Origin: Eubacterium sp.
GTDB taxonomy: Bacteria > Bacillota > Clostridia > Oscillospirales > Acutalibacteraceae
Reading direction: 5' to 3'
Assembly: GCA_015655975.1 (NCBI GenBank)
Contig: DVEP01000017.1
Coordinates: 1 to 55,681, forward strand
DNA length: 55,681 bases
Under the pieces are notes generated by a model, which saw only the letters and a list, made by a program, of their open reading frames with translations, was not told where the DNA came from and made no database searches. Positions 35,794 to 45,227 of the stretch are shown here, piece after piece; within the stretch, counting starts at the first letter, position 1; each line of letters begins with the position of its first letter. Position numbers and translations under genes: made by a program.

Positions 35794-36377
35794 ATTTATT
35801 ATTTTATTGAAATCTTTTTTCTCGTATTTCATTAAGCCACTTTTCAAATCTTCTTGTTCAATTACATCAACTGTGCTTTTTAATATTATTATATATAAGT
35901 AACACCTTAAATCTGAATTTTATCCTCGAAACAAAATACATTAACAGTGTCAAAATTGACGAACACATTAACTGCTGCAATAATTATCGTATTCAAAAAA
36001 TAAACATAACTTTACTTAAAATCAAAATCAGTTATTACTTAATTTATGTTCTTGTTATTTATTGTAAAACATGTTATTATGAATTTATAAAATATTTATA
36101 ATATATTTATTTTTTATTCAAAATTAGATATATCATTTGCAAATCTGTCCTGGGATTATCATTATCGTTTATTAAAAATGGACTTTATCTATTTTTTTAT
36201 ATTTTGTGAAATAAAAAAAAGGAGGCGAAAATATACTAAAATAATTCAAGTTTTTGAGTTCAATATAACATTATATTACTTATTTTAACTTATAAATAAT
36301 ATCATATTGTGTCCATCTGCCGACAAAATAGAAAAAAAGTTGTAAAAACACATAAAAATAATTTTAGGAGAAAAGTA

Positions 36378-39300
36378 ATGAATAATATGTTAAAAAAGTT
36401 TATATCTATACTTCTTGCTGTAGTAATGAGTTTCCAAGTTGCTCCACTTTCCGTATTTGCAGCAGAACGGAGCAGTAACATAGCCGAAGATTCACAGTCT
36501 AATGTGTCTTTGAAACAATCGTTAGCAGAAATTATAGAAGAAACAAAAACAATAATTCCTGAAGATTTAAAAAAAGAACTCAGCAAAAATTATTCATATA
36601 GGGATCTATCTAAAAAACATAAAAATGAATTAAGTGATTTTTTAAATGTTTCTTCTGAAACATTGGGCAAACTTTCAAATCAAATAAGCAATTCAAACGA
36701 CATAACCGCTGTGGTTTTAAATTCACTTGATGCCGGAATATCTATAAATACTTTATTAGAACTCTCTAAAAATTATAGCGTTGATGAATGTTTAAATTTA
36801 GAAAGAAAATTCAAATATTTATCAGATAATATTATAAGCAAACAATATATAGATAATTTTGCAAAACTAATTACTAATGAAAATATCAAACTTGATGATT
36901 TGTATGGTGCTGTTATATTATCAAATATAACGGGTAAAGATTATTCTTGGGCATATGAAAAAGCAGATATTCATAAAGTAGATTTAAACAGAAACAGTAT
37001 AAGTAATGATGAAGATTTTATTTATCTCCAATTACAATATAATTTGTCTTCTGAAGCAATTGAAAATGTGGTAAAAGAAGAAAATAAGTCTCCTGCGCAA
37101 ATATGTTCTGAGATAAAAGCTTTTGAAGAAACTGCAAATCTTTATTCTTTAAACAGCGATTTATCAACTCGTGATGTTTCTACACAACAAATTCCGCAAG
37201 CATTCAGTAAATATCAAATTCCCGACGCCAGTAATTACAGAGATAATCTTTCAATTGACCAAACATACGGAATGATTACATATAACAAAGAACTTATTAC
37301 ATTAAAAGGAAAAAACGGACTTGATTTACAGTTTGGGATAAGATTTGACCAAAATGATGCTGTTATACCGGGTAATTATAAAGGTATTGAACATTCTGCT
37401 TCAGTGTATCAGGTAATGTACAAAACCGACTGGTATATTGTTGACGACAAGGGTGAACATTTAGAAAAAAGTGATTTTTCAAAACTCGGCGACTTTTATT
37501 ATAATGCATCGGAACACAATAAACATTTAAGTAAAGACACAATTGTTGAAAAAATAACTGATTCATATTACCATGTTTTTGTAGTTAAAGACGCTACAAT
37601 TATGTCTAAAGATGTTGCTGCATTTCAGGAATCAACATATGAAACAACACATAATAACAGTATTTACAATTTAGGAGAAGGTTGGGCTTTTACTGTTCCG
37701 TCAATAGAACTTTTTACACTTGATTATAAATACGGGCAAACCAATGTAATTCATTTCGCTGACGGTCAAAAATATTCTTTTTCATATAACAACGGGAAAT
37801 ATAATCTTGTCGGTTATGATTTTAATGATATACAATTATTTGACGCAAAAGAAAATGAGTTTTCCTGTGATGGAAAAAAAGCAAAATGGGTTTTAACTTA
37901 TAAAAACGGCAGATGTGAATATTTTTCTTCAGACGGTTTATATTTAGGTTCAACTGACCAACGAGGAGAAAAAGCCACTGCGACTATAAGAGCATATTAT
38001 GATAAATCCGGTTATTTAGTAAAAATAACAGATTCTGTCGGCAGAAGTATTAAAATTAACCATTGTGTTGATGAATATGATGACGGTTGGGGTGGTATTT
38101 ATGAAGAATATTATACAGATATTGTTTTGTGTGATTCAGATAATAAGACAGAAAAAACAATATATCACCTTAATAAATTCATAGGCGGAAGCGGTAACGG
38201 AATACCTGTTTTATCAATATTAAATGTTGTTGAAGACGAAAAGACAATAAAATCAACAAGGTTTTATTATGGTGTATTTAACACGAGTGTTTTTTACAAT
38301 GTTGCCGGCGGTACAATATTTTTCCCGCATTCTTCTGAAGAAGCGTTCCCATATAAACGCCTTGATGATTGCATGGTAAACATATTAACGGGAGTTTTTG
38401 ATTATTCTAATAGTGGTCAAGAAAGCGCACGCCTTCAAATAGATTATGAAGGTGGAGCAAGATATATTTCAAACGCTACGGTCGTCATATACAATAGAGT
38501 AAAAAGTGTAAAAAACACCGAACAGAAATATGATGACGAAGGAAATCTTGTTGAAACACCTAAAAATTTAGAAAAATATAATTATTATCTTGAAAATAAA
38601 AAAACAAAAAAGAGAGAATATTTATCATTCAACGGAAATTGGAATTCTTCATTTCAGCAAATGTGGCCGCAAGAATTGACTAACGACTATGTTTTAGAAA
38701 TAAGTGAAAATTTCAAAGATGATAAGGCTCAAAAATCAACCGAATATCACTACGGCGACAATAAATATAATGATTTAGTAAGTATATATGATTTGTCAGG
38801 AAATACAAAAAGACTGTATAGTGTCAGTGATATACAAAGAAGTAATAATAATCACAATATAATAGAAGCGTTAAGGCTGGTGAATGATGATGGCGGTGAT
38901 TACTATTGCACTTTAAAAAAACAAGATTTTGATGATTATGCAAATATAATATATGAATGGGTAGCCGGCGGTTCGTCTAATGGTATGGAACAAGTGCAGG
39001 CGTATTATACCATCAGCAATCAAGAGACCAAATATAATGGCGTCAACAAAAGTATTCCTTCATATGTTTCTTCTCAAACTTCTTCGGAAGATGAAGATAT
39101 GCACTATGTTGCAATACGAACGGAAAATGTATTGGATAGTACGAATTCATATATTGTTAAACAAAATAATTATATTCATGATACTCGATATGATTGGGAT
39201 AAATTTGAAGATGTTGAAACAAAGACTTTGGTCGACACAACTGAATATGTACATGATTCACAAGGAAGACTCATTGAAACAAATCAATCAGTTGTTAACA

Positions 39301-42300
39301 AAGATAACACTGACCATAAAATAACAGAATATACTTATGATTCAAAGTATGGGGTATATACTGAAACAGTTACAGATATTGGTGCATATTACGGTCCTGA
39401 AGGTAATGCAGTAAATTCTCAAAAAAAATATACATATGACATATTAGGCCGTATTTTGTCTTGTGAAGATAATACAAAAGAGCATACAACTACATACCAA
39501 TATGATGCATTGGGTACGGTTATTAAGTCAGTAAATCCTGACGGTACAGAGATTTTAACAGTTCCAGACTATACAAATAAGAATGTTGTTGAAACATTGG
39601 CTGATGGTTCAAAGGCAAAGTATGTATATGATCTATGGGACAATCTTGTTGAAGAATATATTTGGATTCCGTCAGAAAGCAAATTTGTTCTGTCTGCAAA
39701 ATATGAATATGATAATAATAATCGTAATATCGCAAAGTATGACTATACATCGGCTGATTCTTCTAAATATCTTTGTACAACTTATGAGTATGATTTTTTA
39801 GGGCGTACCGTTCGTGAAACAATAAAAGACGAAACCGGAAAGATATTTGGTGATAAATCGGTAGATACAAAAATTGTAACATACGACAATTCACCTTGTG
39901 AAAAAGAAACAACTATATATTACGATGATAACGGAGTTGTAAGCTCACATGTTAGTGAATACAACGATATTGGCGGTAATACTGTTCGTATAGAACAAGA
40001 GTATCAAACGGGCAAATACTATGTAGATAATTTTGTTTACGGAAACTATAATCGTTTATTATCTTCGTCGGGTAACACCGTTGAAACAGCAGAATATGTA
40101 TATGATGATTTCGGTCGCGTAGTTGAGAAAAAGAATGCTGACGGGAACACTGTTTTTTATACTTATGATACTCAAGACCAATTAGTTGAACAGAGAGACC
40201 AAAACGGTGCTATTGTAAAGGAATATTATACACCACACGGTATTAAATATAAAAGCAGTACATTAGTTGACACAATTGATAATGTCGATTATTACAGTAA
40301 CACGATTTTAGGGTATGATGTTTACGGAAATGTTGTTCAATCAAAGCAATCTATAAACAGACCAAAAGATGAAGAAAAATATAGCATCAGCAAATATTCT
40401 TATGATATTAACAATAGATTGATTTTAACTGAAGATGTTATTGATGATACACATTCTCGTTATTCTCAGTATTGCTATGACAACGGAGGGAGATTATTAA
40501 AATCATTTACCGGTTTAACCTCCCCTATTACAATTGATTCTCCAAATGATTACACGGCTAATTCTGATAAAGATTTTTCGGTTGTATCTTATGAATACGA
40601 CGATTTCGGAAATCAGATAAAATATACTGATGCACTTGGTCAAAGCGAAAAATATGAATATACTTTTTCAAATCTTTTAAGCAAAAAAACATTGAGAAAC
40701 GGAACGGTATATAAATATTCATATGACTCTATGGGAAGGTGCGTAAAAGAAACTGTCGGAAACGAAAGTGTCGACTATACTTATAACGGTTTGGGTCAAC
40801 TTATTTCAGTAAAAGACAAGTTAGGAACAACATCGTATGATTATGATTTAATAAACAGAGTTATATCTGAATCTCGTGATGATATTGAAGATAAACGAGA
40901 TTATAAATCAGATTATCAATACTCTAACAAAGGTATTACTGACTATAAACTACATATAAAAAACAATGAAACAAAAGATTTTGAACCTGTAATTCATGAA
41001 ACATACGAATATAACAATTTAAAGCAACTTTCAAAATTAACTCATTCCGATATAACTTCTCCTAACGAAATTCTGACTTCAACATACAACTATGGAATAG
41101 CAGGAGAATTATTAAATAAAAAAGTAACAGGAACTTCAATAGAACAAAATGTTACATACAAATACAATAAGGCAGGACAAAATACAGAGATATTAAATAT
41201 CGGAAAGTTGGCTTCAGGTGTTGTTGCAGATTATCCCGATGAAACTACGTTTTCAGAGAAATATGCTTATGATTTAGGAGGAAATTTAACTGAAAAAATC
41301 AGCAACAACAAAACTGTCAAAAACTCAAGTGTTTTAAATCAAAAACAAAGTCAAACGAGTTATACATACGATTCACTTAATCGACTGACAAAAGAACAAA
41401 TAACAGAAACCCTAAATAATGGAAAAACAGATAGTTGGCAAGATACATATACATTTGATGAAAACGATAACCGACTATCAAAAGTACATGAAAACGGTAA
41501 AGGAACAACTGTTACTGCATACAAATATGATTCTGCAAATAAATTAGTTTCAGAACAAAGTGACGATTATAGATATTTGTATGATTATGATACAAACGGA
41601 AATCTTGTTTCAAAGCTTTCTGTTAACTCTGAAGGTGATTCTCAAGAGTTAGAAAAATATACTTATGATTCATTTAACAGACTATCATCTGTTAAAAAAG
41701 GCAAGCAAACTTTTGACTATCTTTATGACGGAAACGGAAAAAGAATTCAAAAAAATTCTGTTGTTTCTCAATTGCAAGAATTTTGGTATAATGGTAAAAT
41801 AGTTTTTGAAGGTTTGTCAAAAAGCAATGAGAGTGAACAAAATCAATCGTATTATTCATATACTTTTGACAATGATTTACTTGCAGTATCAGACAGTAAA
41901 GGTTCAACAAATCTTGCAGTTGTAAACTCACATGGGGACACTGTAGATTTACTTTCTGTGGAAACGCCGTACTTTACAGAATATAAGTATGACTCGTTCG
42001 GAAATCAGGTTTCAAATTACCTGCCGGCAGTTAACAATCCGTATCAATATAACGGAAAGTATTTTGACTTTGAAACAGGTTTCTATTATCTAAACGCCCG
42101 TTACTATAATCCTGCGGTAGGTCGTTTTATGCAGGAAGACACATATCATGGTCAAATAAAAAACGCTTCCACGTTGAACTTGTACAATTATTGCGGAAGC
42201 AATCCGATAGCGTATGAAGACGGTACGGGTCATTTTTGGGAAACGGCATTCGACATAGCAGGACTTGCGTGGAGCGTTTACGATTTTGCAAAGAAACCTA

Positions 42301-42989
42301 ATTTGTGGAACGGTCTTTGTGTTGCGTGGGATGTTGTCGCTTTGGTTGCACCGTGTATTCCCGGCTCGTATGTTGCAAAAGGTGCAAAACTTTTATACAA
42401 AGGTGCAAAATATGTTGTAAAAACATCTAAGTCTTCAAAAAGGGCAAATAAATTAATAAAGACCTTAGACAAAGCACACGATATATACAAGGCTTATAAA
42501 AAATCAAAGAATTCATACAAATGTTATGAAACATCTGCTGAATTCTACAGAAAAAAGAAACAAATAGCAAAAGCTAATACAGAAAAAAATGTAAAGAGTC
42601 TTGTAAACAGTGCTAAAAATTTAGCTGCCTCTAAAGGAAGAAAATTCACTCAAGAGTCTGCTGAACAGATAAGTAAAAAAACTTTCGTTAACATAAAGGA
42701 TATTGATTCTTCTAGAGAATATACTAAATCATCTTTAAAAATGGGACAAGACATGCATAAAATATATAAAGCTGATATCGCTAATCAAACAACAAAAATT
42801 AAAGAGTTTGTTTTACCAAGTAAAAAACGAATAGACTTCATTGATTTTGATTCCGGAACAATAAGTGAATTAAAACCATATAATCCTCGAGCAATAAAAT
42901 CAGGATACAGACAATTAGAGATGTATTTGAAAGAAGTGCAGAATGAATTTCCAAATATTGATTGGCAAACACAATTAGATGTTTATTAA
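36378..42989 (+). CDS. Secreted RHS/YD-repeat polymorphic toxin (WapA-like) with C-terminal nuclease
   Basis: A 2203-residue exported contact-type toxin. A signal peptide (residues 1-28, cut after VFA) is followed by a mostly helical region to about 280, then a beta-rich RHS entry domain and many YD repeats (YDxxGRL-type, e.g. YTYDILGRI, YEYDFLGRT, YSYDSMGRC). The RHS core ends at RYYNPAVGRF (about 1908). A variable pre-toxin region follows, including a linker at about 2050-2102 that recurs in an orphan cassette. The tip (about 2105-2203) has D2153, D2156 and ELK (2164-2166), resembling a PD-(D/E)xK nuclease. AGGAG at 36366 supports ATG 36378. Confidence 0.93.
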   Translation: MNNMLKKFISILLAVVMSFQVAPLSVFAAERSSNIAEDSQSNVSLKQSLAEIIEETKTIIPEDLKKELSKNYSYRDLSKKHKNELSDFLNVSSETLGKLSNQISNSNDITAVVLNSLDAGISINTLLELSKNYSVDECLNLERKFKYLSDNIISKQYIDNFAKLITNENIKLDDLYGAVILSNITGKDYSWAYEKADIHKVDLNRNSISNDEDFIYLQLQYNLSSEAIENVVKEENKSPAQICSEIKAFEETANLYSLNSDLSTRDVSTQQIPQAFSKYQIPDASNYRDNLSIDQTYGMITYNKELITLKGKNGLDLQFGIRFDQNDAVIPGNYKGIEHSASVYQVMYKTDWYIVDDKGEHLEKSDFSKLGDFYYNASEHNKHLSKDTIVEKITDSYYHVFVVKDATIMSKDVAAFQESTYETTHNNSIYNLGEGWAFTVPSIELFTLDYKYGQTNVIHFADGQKYSFSYNNGKYNLVGYDFNDIQLFDAKENEFSCDGKKAKWVLTYKNGRCEYFSSDGLYLGSTDQRGEKATATIRAYYDKSGYLVKITDSVGRSIKINHCVDEYDDGWGGIYEEYYTDIVLCDSDNKTEKTIYHLNKFIGGSGNGIPVLSILNVVEDEKTIKSTRFYYGVFNTSVFYNVAGGTIFFPHSSEEAFPYKRLDDCMVNILTGVFDYSNSGQESARLQIDYEGGARYISNATVVIYNRVKSVKNTEQKYDDEGNLVETPKNLEKYNYYLENKKTKKREYLSFNGNWNSSFQQMWPQELTNDYVLEISENFKDDKAQKSTEYHYGDNKYNDLVSIYDLSGNTKRLYSVSDIQRSNNNHNIIEALRLVNDDGGDYYCTLKKQDFDDYANIIYEWVAGGSSNGMEQVQAYYTISNQETKYNGVNKSIPSYVSSQTSSEDEDMHYVAIRTENVLDSTNSYIVKQNNYIHDTRYDWDKFEDVETKTLVDTTEYVHDSQGRLIETNQSVVNKDNTDHKITEYTYDSKYGVYTETVTDIGAYYGPEGNAVNSQKKYTYDILGRILSCEDNTKEHTTTYQYDALGTVIKSVNPDGTEILTVPDYTNKNVVETLADGSKAKYVYDLWDNLVEEYIWIPSESKFVLSAKYEYDNNNRNIAKYDYTSADSSKYLCTTYEYDFLGRTVRETIKDETGKIFGDKSVDTKIVTYDNSPCEKETTIYYDDNGVVSSHVSEYNDIGGNTVRIEQEYQTGKYYVDNFVYGNYNRLLSSSGNTVETAEYVYDDFGRVVEKKNADGNTVFYTYDTQDQLVEQRDQNGAIVKEYYTPHGIKYKSSTLVDTIDNVDYYSNTILGYDVYGNVVQSKQSINRPKDEEKYSISKYSYDINNRLILTEDVIDDTHSRYSQYCYDNGGRLLKSFTGLTSPITIDSPNDYTANSDKDFSVVSYEYDDFGNQIKYTDALGQSEKYEYTFSNLLSKKTLRNGTVYKYSYDSMGRCVKETVGNESVDYTYNGLGQLISVKDKLGTTSYDYDLINRVISESRDDIEDKRDYKSDYQYSNKGITDYKLHIKNNETKDFEPVIHETYEYNNLKQLSKLTHSDITSPNEILTSTYNYGIAGELLNKKVTGTSIEQNVTYKYNKAGQNTEILNIGKLASGVVADYPDETTFSEKYAYDLGGNLTEKISNNKTVKNSSVLNQKQSQTSYTYDSLNRLTKEQITETLNNGKTDSWQDTYTFDENDNRLSKVHENGKGTTVTAYKYDSANKLVSEQSDDYRYLYDYDTNGNLVSKLSVNSEGDSQELEKYTYDSFNRLSSVKKGKQTFDYLYDGNGKRIQKNSVVSQLQEFWYNGKIVFEGLSKSNESEQNQSYYSYTFDNDLLAVSDSKGSTNLAVVNSHGDTVDLLSVETPYFTEYKYDSFGNQVSNYLPAVNNPYQYNGKYFDFETGFYYLNARYYNPAVGRFMQEDTYHGQIKNASTLNLYNYCGSNPIAYEDGTGHFWETAFDIAGLAWSVYDFAKKPNLWNGLCVAWDVVALVAPCIPGSYVAKGAKLLYKGAKYVVKTSKSSKRANKLIKTLDKAHDIYKAYKKSKNSYKCYETSAEFYRKKKQIAKANTEKNVKSLVNSAKNLAASKGRKFTQESAEQISKKTFVNIKDIDSSREYTKSSLKMGQDMHKIYKADIANQTTKIKEFVLPSKKRIDFIDFDSGTISELKPYNPRAIKSGYRQLEMYLKEVQNEFPNIDWQTQLDVY
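42525..42682 (+). repeat. Pre-toxin linker, copy in the intact RHS gene
   Basis: 158 nt inside the RHS gene, nearly identical to 44150-44308 in the orphan cassette except for a few substitutions and a 7-A tract that is 8 A there. It marks the point where toxin tips are exchanged. Confidence 0.9.
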
Positions 42990-43001
42990 TAAGGAGATTT
43001 T

Positions 43002-43454
43002 ATGGATAAAAAAGCATTTAATAATATCGTTAAAAAATTTCTATTAAATAAATCATTCAAGTACAATTCAAAAAAAAGAAGATATATAAAAGAATTTAAT
43101 GATTCATATATGAAAATTCACATTCAAAAGTCAAACTTCAGTAATGGATATTATATTAATTATTTAATATTTTGCAAAGATTTACATTCTTACAATGAAA
43201 TAATTGATTTAGATTTAGGAGATTTATTTGGAAGATTTTTTATTATTAGAAATCAAAGAAATATTGACTTATTTGAATTAGATGGATTAGATGAATCAAA
43301 ATTAGAAAAACATTTAAATGAAAGTATAAATGAAATTGTAGATATACTTGAAACCAGTGGAATTAAAGGATACTTAAGATATCGTCCAGAATCAATACGT
43401 TTAGCATCAAAATATTCAAGTGAATATCTTAACAACTTGATTTCGGAAATATAG
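43002..43454 (+). CDS. Probable cognate immunity protein of the RHS toxin
   Basis: A 150-residue cytosolic protein starting 12 nt after the toxin stop with AAGGAG before ATG. It has no signal peptide and no family I can name. A basic N-terminal third (NSKKRRYIKEF) is followed by an acidic middle (EIIDLDLGDLFG, ELDGLDESKLEKH). Its position immediately 3' of a polymorphic-toxin gene is the usual place of the immunity gene, so neutralising the PD-(D/E)xK tip is the expected role (inference from context). Confidence 0.75.
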   Translation: MDKKAFNNIVKKFLLNKSFKYNSKKRRYIKEFNDSYMKIHIQKSNFSNGYYINYLIFCKDLHSYNEIIDLDLGDLFGRFFIIRNQRNIDLFELDGLDESKLEKHLNESINEIVDILETSGIKGYLRYRPESIRLASKYSSEYLNNLISEI

Positions 43455-43507
43455 CAACATCAATTAATAACTCATTATATACTTCATTGATTTTTTTAGT
43501 TATCTGT

Positions 43508-43548
43508 AGTATACTTCAAGATTTCATCTTTTTATCTTGAAGTATACT
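43508..43548. terminator. Long perfect hairpin after the immunity gene
   Basis: A 15-bp perfect stem (AGTATACTTCAAGAT and its complement) with an 11-nt T-rich loop. There is no T-tract after it on the + strand, so it may be a stabilising or weak terminator structure. Confidence 0.6.
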
Positions 43549-43598
43549 GTTTGGATTAATATTAATATTCTATTTAAATTTAAGTTAGGATTGTTATT

Positions 43599-44081
43599 AT
43601 AAATTTACATTTAATTCCAATAAAAACTTCTAGAAAAAAACCTAAAACAGGAGATGTTTTTCCGGTCCAACCTATTAAGGACATATATTATTATGGAAAA
43701 GTGATTGAAGAATCTCATGATTGTTCTTTTCAAATTGGTTCCGGATGGCCGTTGATATATTTATATGAAGAACACTCTAATGAATTAATAATGCCAGAAA
43801 CTTTATCAAATATTTTAGTTGCACCGTTAATTACAAATTATAGACCGTGGTCGACGGGCTATTTATACACAATAGGTAATATTCCTGTCACAAAGAAGGA
43901 AATGGAATTGGATTGCGGTTTTAAAGATTGTCTTCTTACAGATTTTAATTATAGTAATTGTTTTTATAGAAATGTGAAAGGAGAAAAAATAAATTATAAA
44001 CCTAAGTATACAACAGTTTTTGGATTATCAAGTTTTAGTGGAATAAATTATGAACTATGTAAAGCGTTAGGTATTGAATAA
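43599..44081 (+). pseudogene. Imm26-like immunity gene, copy 1, start codon lost (ATA)
   Basis: Aligned with copy 2 (44629-45111), this reading frame has exactly the same length (161 codons) with clear similarity throughout: KPKTGDVF..VQPI...YYYGKVI, APLITNYxPWxxGY, IGNIPV, LDCGF, FYRN, and an identical NYELCKALGIE end. The position of the start codon reads ATA, and the second in-frame ATG of copy 2 is also ATA here. A stop lies upstream and the only standard start left is GTG 43701, which would remove the conserved N-terminus. Either the copy is inactive or it uses a rare start such as ATT or ATA. Confidence 0.7.
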
Positions 44082-44108
44082 TAAAACATAAAACGAAGTG
44101 AAATATAA
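44049..44108 (+). repeat. 60-nt identical block at the end of Imm26 copy 1
   Basis: Identical to 45079-45138. It spans the last 10 codons, the stop and the left arm of the terminator. Much higher identity than the rest of the two genes points to recombination or gene conversion at the module end. Confidence 0.9.
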
Positions 44109-44130
44109 TTTTATTTATGTTTCACTTCGT
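44093..44130 (+). terminator. Hairpin after Imm26 copy 1
   Basis: ACGAAGTGAAA (44093-44103) pairs with TTTCACTTCGT (44120-44130). The same hairpin follows copy 2. Confidence 0.75.
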
Positions 44131-44149
44131 GTATTTGTCATTCTAATAT

Positions 44150-44308
44150 TATGAAACATCTGCTGAATTCTATAGAAAAAAGAAACAAATAGCAAAAGCT
44201 AATACAGAAAAAAAATGTAAAAAGTCTTGTAAACAGTGCTAAAAATTCAGCTGCCGCTAAAGGAAGAAAATTCACTCAAGAGTCTGCTGAACAGGTAAGT
44301 AAAAAAAC
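44150..44308 (+). repeat. Pre-toxin linker, orphan copy
   Basis: 159 nt matching 42525-42682 of the RHS gene with a few substitutions and one extra A (8 A at 44208-44215), which shifts the frame. Confidence 0.9.
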
Positions 44309-44617
44309 GTCTTCTGTACTTTCTCAAGGACCGAGAACAACATATGTTTATTTTGGTATAAATAATAATAAGGAAACTTATGTTGGAATTTCAATAAATG
44401 TTGCCAAAAGAAAAATGCAACACGGGAATAGATTTGATAGGTTGGAATCTATTACAAATCCCCCCTCACTCGAAAGGAAGCTCGTTCTATTGAACAAGTA
44501 CTGATTGAACAGAATCCACAGTTTACCAACAAAATTAATAGTATCAGTAAAAATAGAGAATGGTACGAAGAAGCGATTGAGTGGGGTACTGAGTGGATAG
44601 AAAATAATTTGAATTAA
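44150..44617 (+). pseudogene. Orphan RHS toxin tip with GIY-YIG nuclease fold, frameshifted
   Basis: A displaced C-terminal cassette with no RHS core of its own and no start codon. It begins with the pre-toxin linker, then reads TTYVYFGINNNKETYVGIS and KRKMQHG, the GIY-YIG core with its following Arg, then KEARSIEQVLIEQNP with the catalytic-type Glu, and NREWYEEAIEWG. Two homopolymers break the frame: 8 A at 44208-44215 (7 in the intact linker), and 6 C at 44460-44465 where 4 or 7 would restore the frame. It is followed 11 nt later by Imm26 copy 2, its probable immunity partner. Confidence 0.85.
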
Positions 44618-44628
44618 GGAGTAGTAAA

Positions 44629-45111
44629 ATGGATTTTCATTTAATTCCAATGAAAAAAACAAGAAAAAAACCAAAAACGGGCGATGTTTTTGTTGTTCAA
44701 CCAATTGAAGGAGTGTATTATTATGGAAAGGTTATTATTTCTAAATACAGAAGTGAATATGAGATGTATAATGAGATGCCTCTTATTTACATTTATGATG
44801 AATTTTCTACTAAAATTAAAATGCCACAGAGTTTAGAGAAAATTTTAATAGCACCGCTTATAACAAATTATGGACCATGGACACATGGATATTTTCAAAC
44901 TGTTGGAAATATTCCTGTATCAGAAGAAGAAAAAAATTTAGATTGTGGTTTTGTTAGTTTCTCTTATATGGATAAAAACAAAAATAATCCATTTTATAGG
45001 AATATTCATGGTACGAGGATTGATTATGTTCCACAATTTAATGCACCTTTTGGATTATATTCATATAAAGGCGTCAACTATGAACTATGTAAAGCGTTAG
45101 GTATTGAATAA
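44629..45111 (+). CDS. Imm26-like immunity protein, copy 2
   Basis: A 160-residue cytosolic protein with AAGGAG before ATG. It resembles the Imm26 family of polymorphic-toxin immunity proteins, whose start region carries (K)xGDVFxVxLxxGxYxxGKVI; here the corresponding part is KPKTGDVFVVQPIEG followed by YYYGKVI. It directly follows the orphan GIY-YIG toxin tip and so is probably its former immunity gene, kept to protect against siblings that still carry that tip. Family assignment by eye is moderately sure. Confidence 0.75.
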   Translation: MDFHLIPMKKTRKKPKTGDVFVVQPIEGVYYYGKVIISKYRSEYEMYNEMPLIYIYDEFSTKIKMPQSLEKILIAPLITNYGPWTHGYFQTVGNIPVSEEEKNLDCGFVSFSYMDKNKNNPFYRNIHGTRIDYVPQFNAPFGLYSYKGVNYELCKALGIE

Positions 45112-45138
45112 TAAAACATAAAACGAAGTGAAATATAA
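45079..45138 (+). repeat. 60-nt identical block at the end of Imm26 copy 2
   Basis: Identical to 44049-44108; see that entry. Confidence 0.9.
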
Positions 45139-45160
45139 ATAAAATTATGTTTCACTTCGT
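45123..45160 (+). terminator. Hairpin after Imm26 copy 2
   Basis: ACGAAGTGAAA pairs with TTTCACTTCGT at 45150-45160, as after copy 1. Confidence 0.75.
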
Positions 45161-45227
45161 GTAATTGCTTGTTTGTCTTAAATTGTTTTAAGTTATTTCT
45201 ATAATTTAAAACAAAGAAAGGAGTTAT

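Larger units (their letters stand above)
35570..36377. other. AT-rich gene-free region upstream of the RHS gene
   Basis: About 800 nt without a credible gene. It holds four tandem 11-bp units (35646-35689), direct repeat A (35693-35745), a terminator-like hairpin (35740-35784) and very AT-rich sequence up to the RHS ribosome site AGGAG at 36366-36370. An isolated GGAGG at 36219-36223 leads to no reading frame, so a small gene may have been lost there. Confidence 0.65.

Noticed and set aside
38980..39324. Alternative-frame 114-codon reading inside the RHS gene
   Set aside because: It is a shadow frame of the YD-repeat region with repetitive Met/Ile-rich composition and no start signal.
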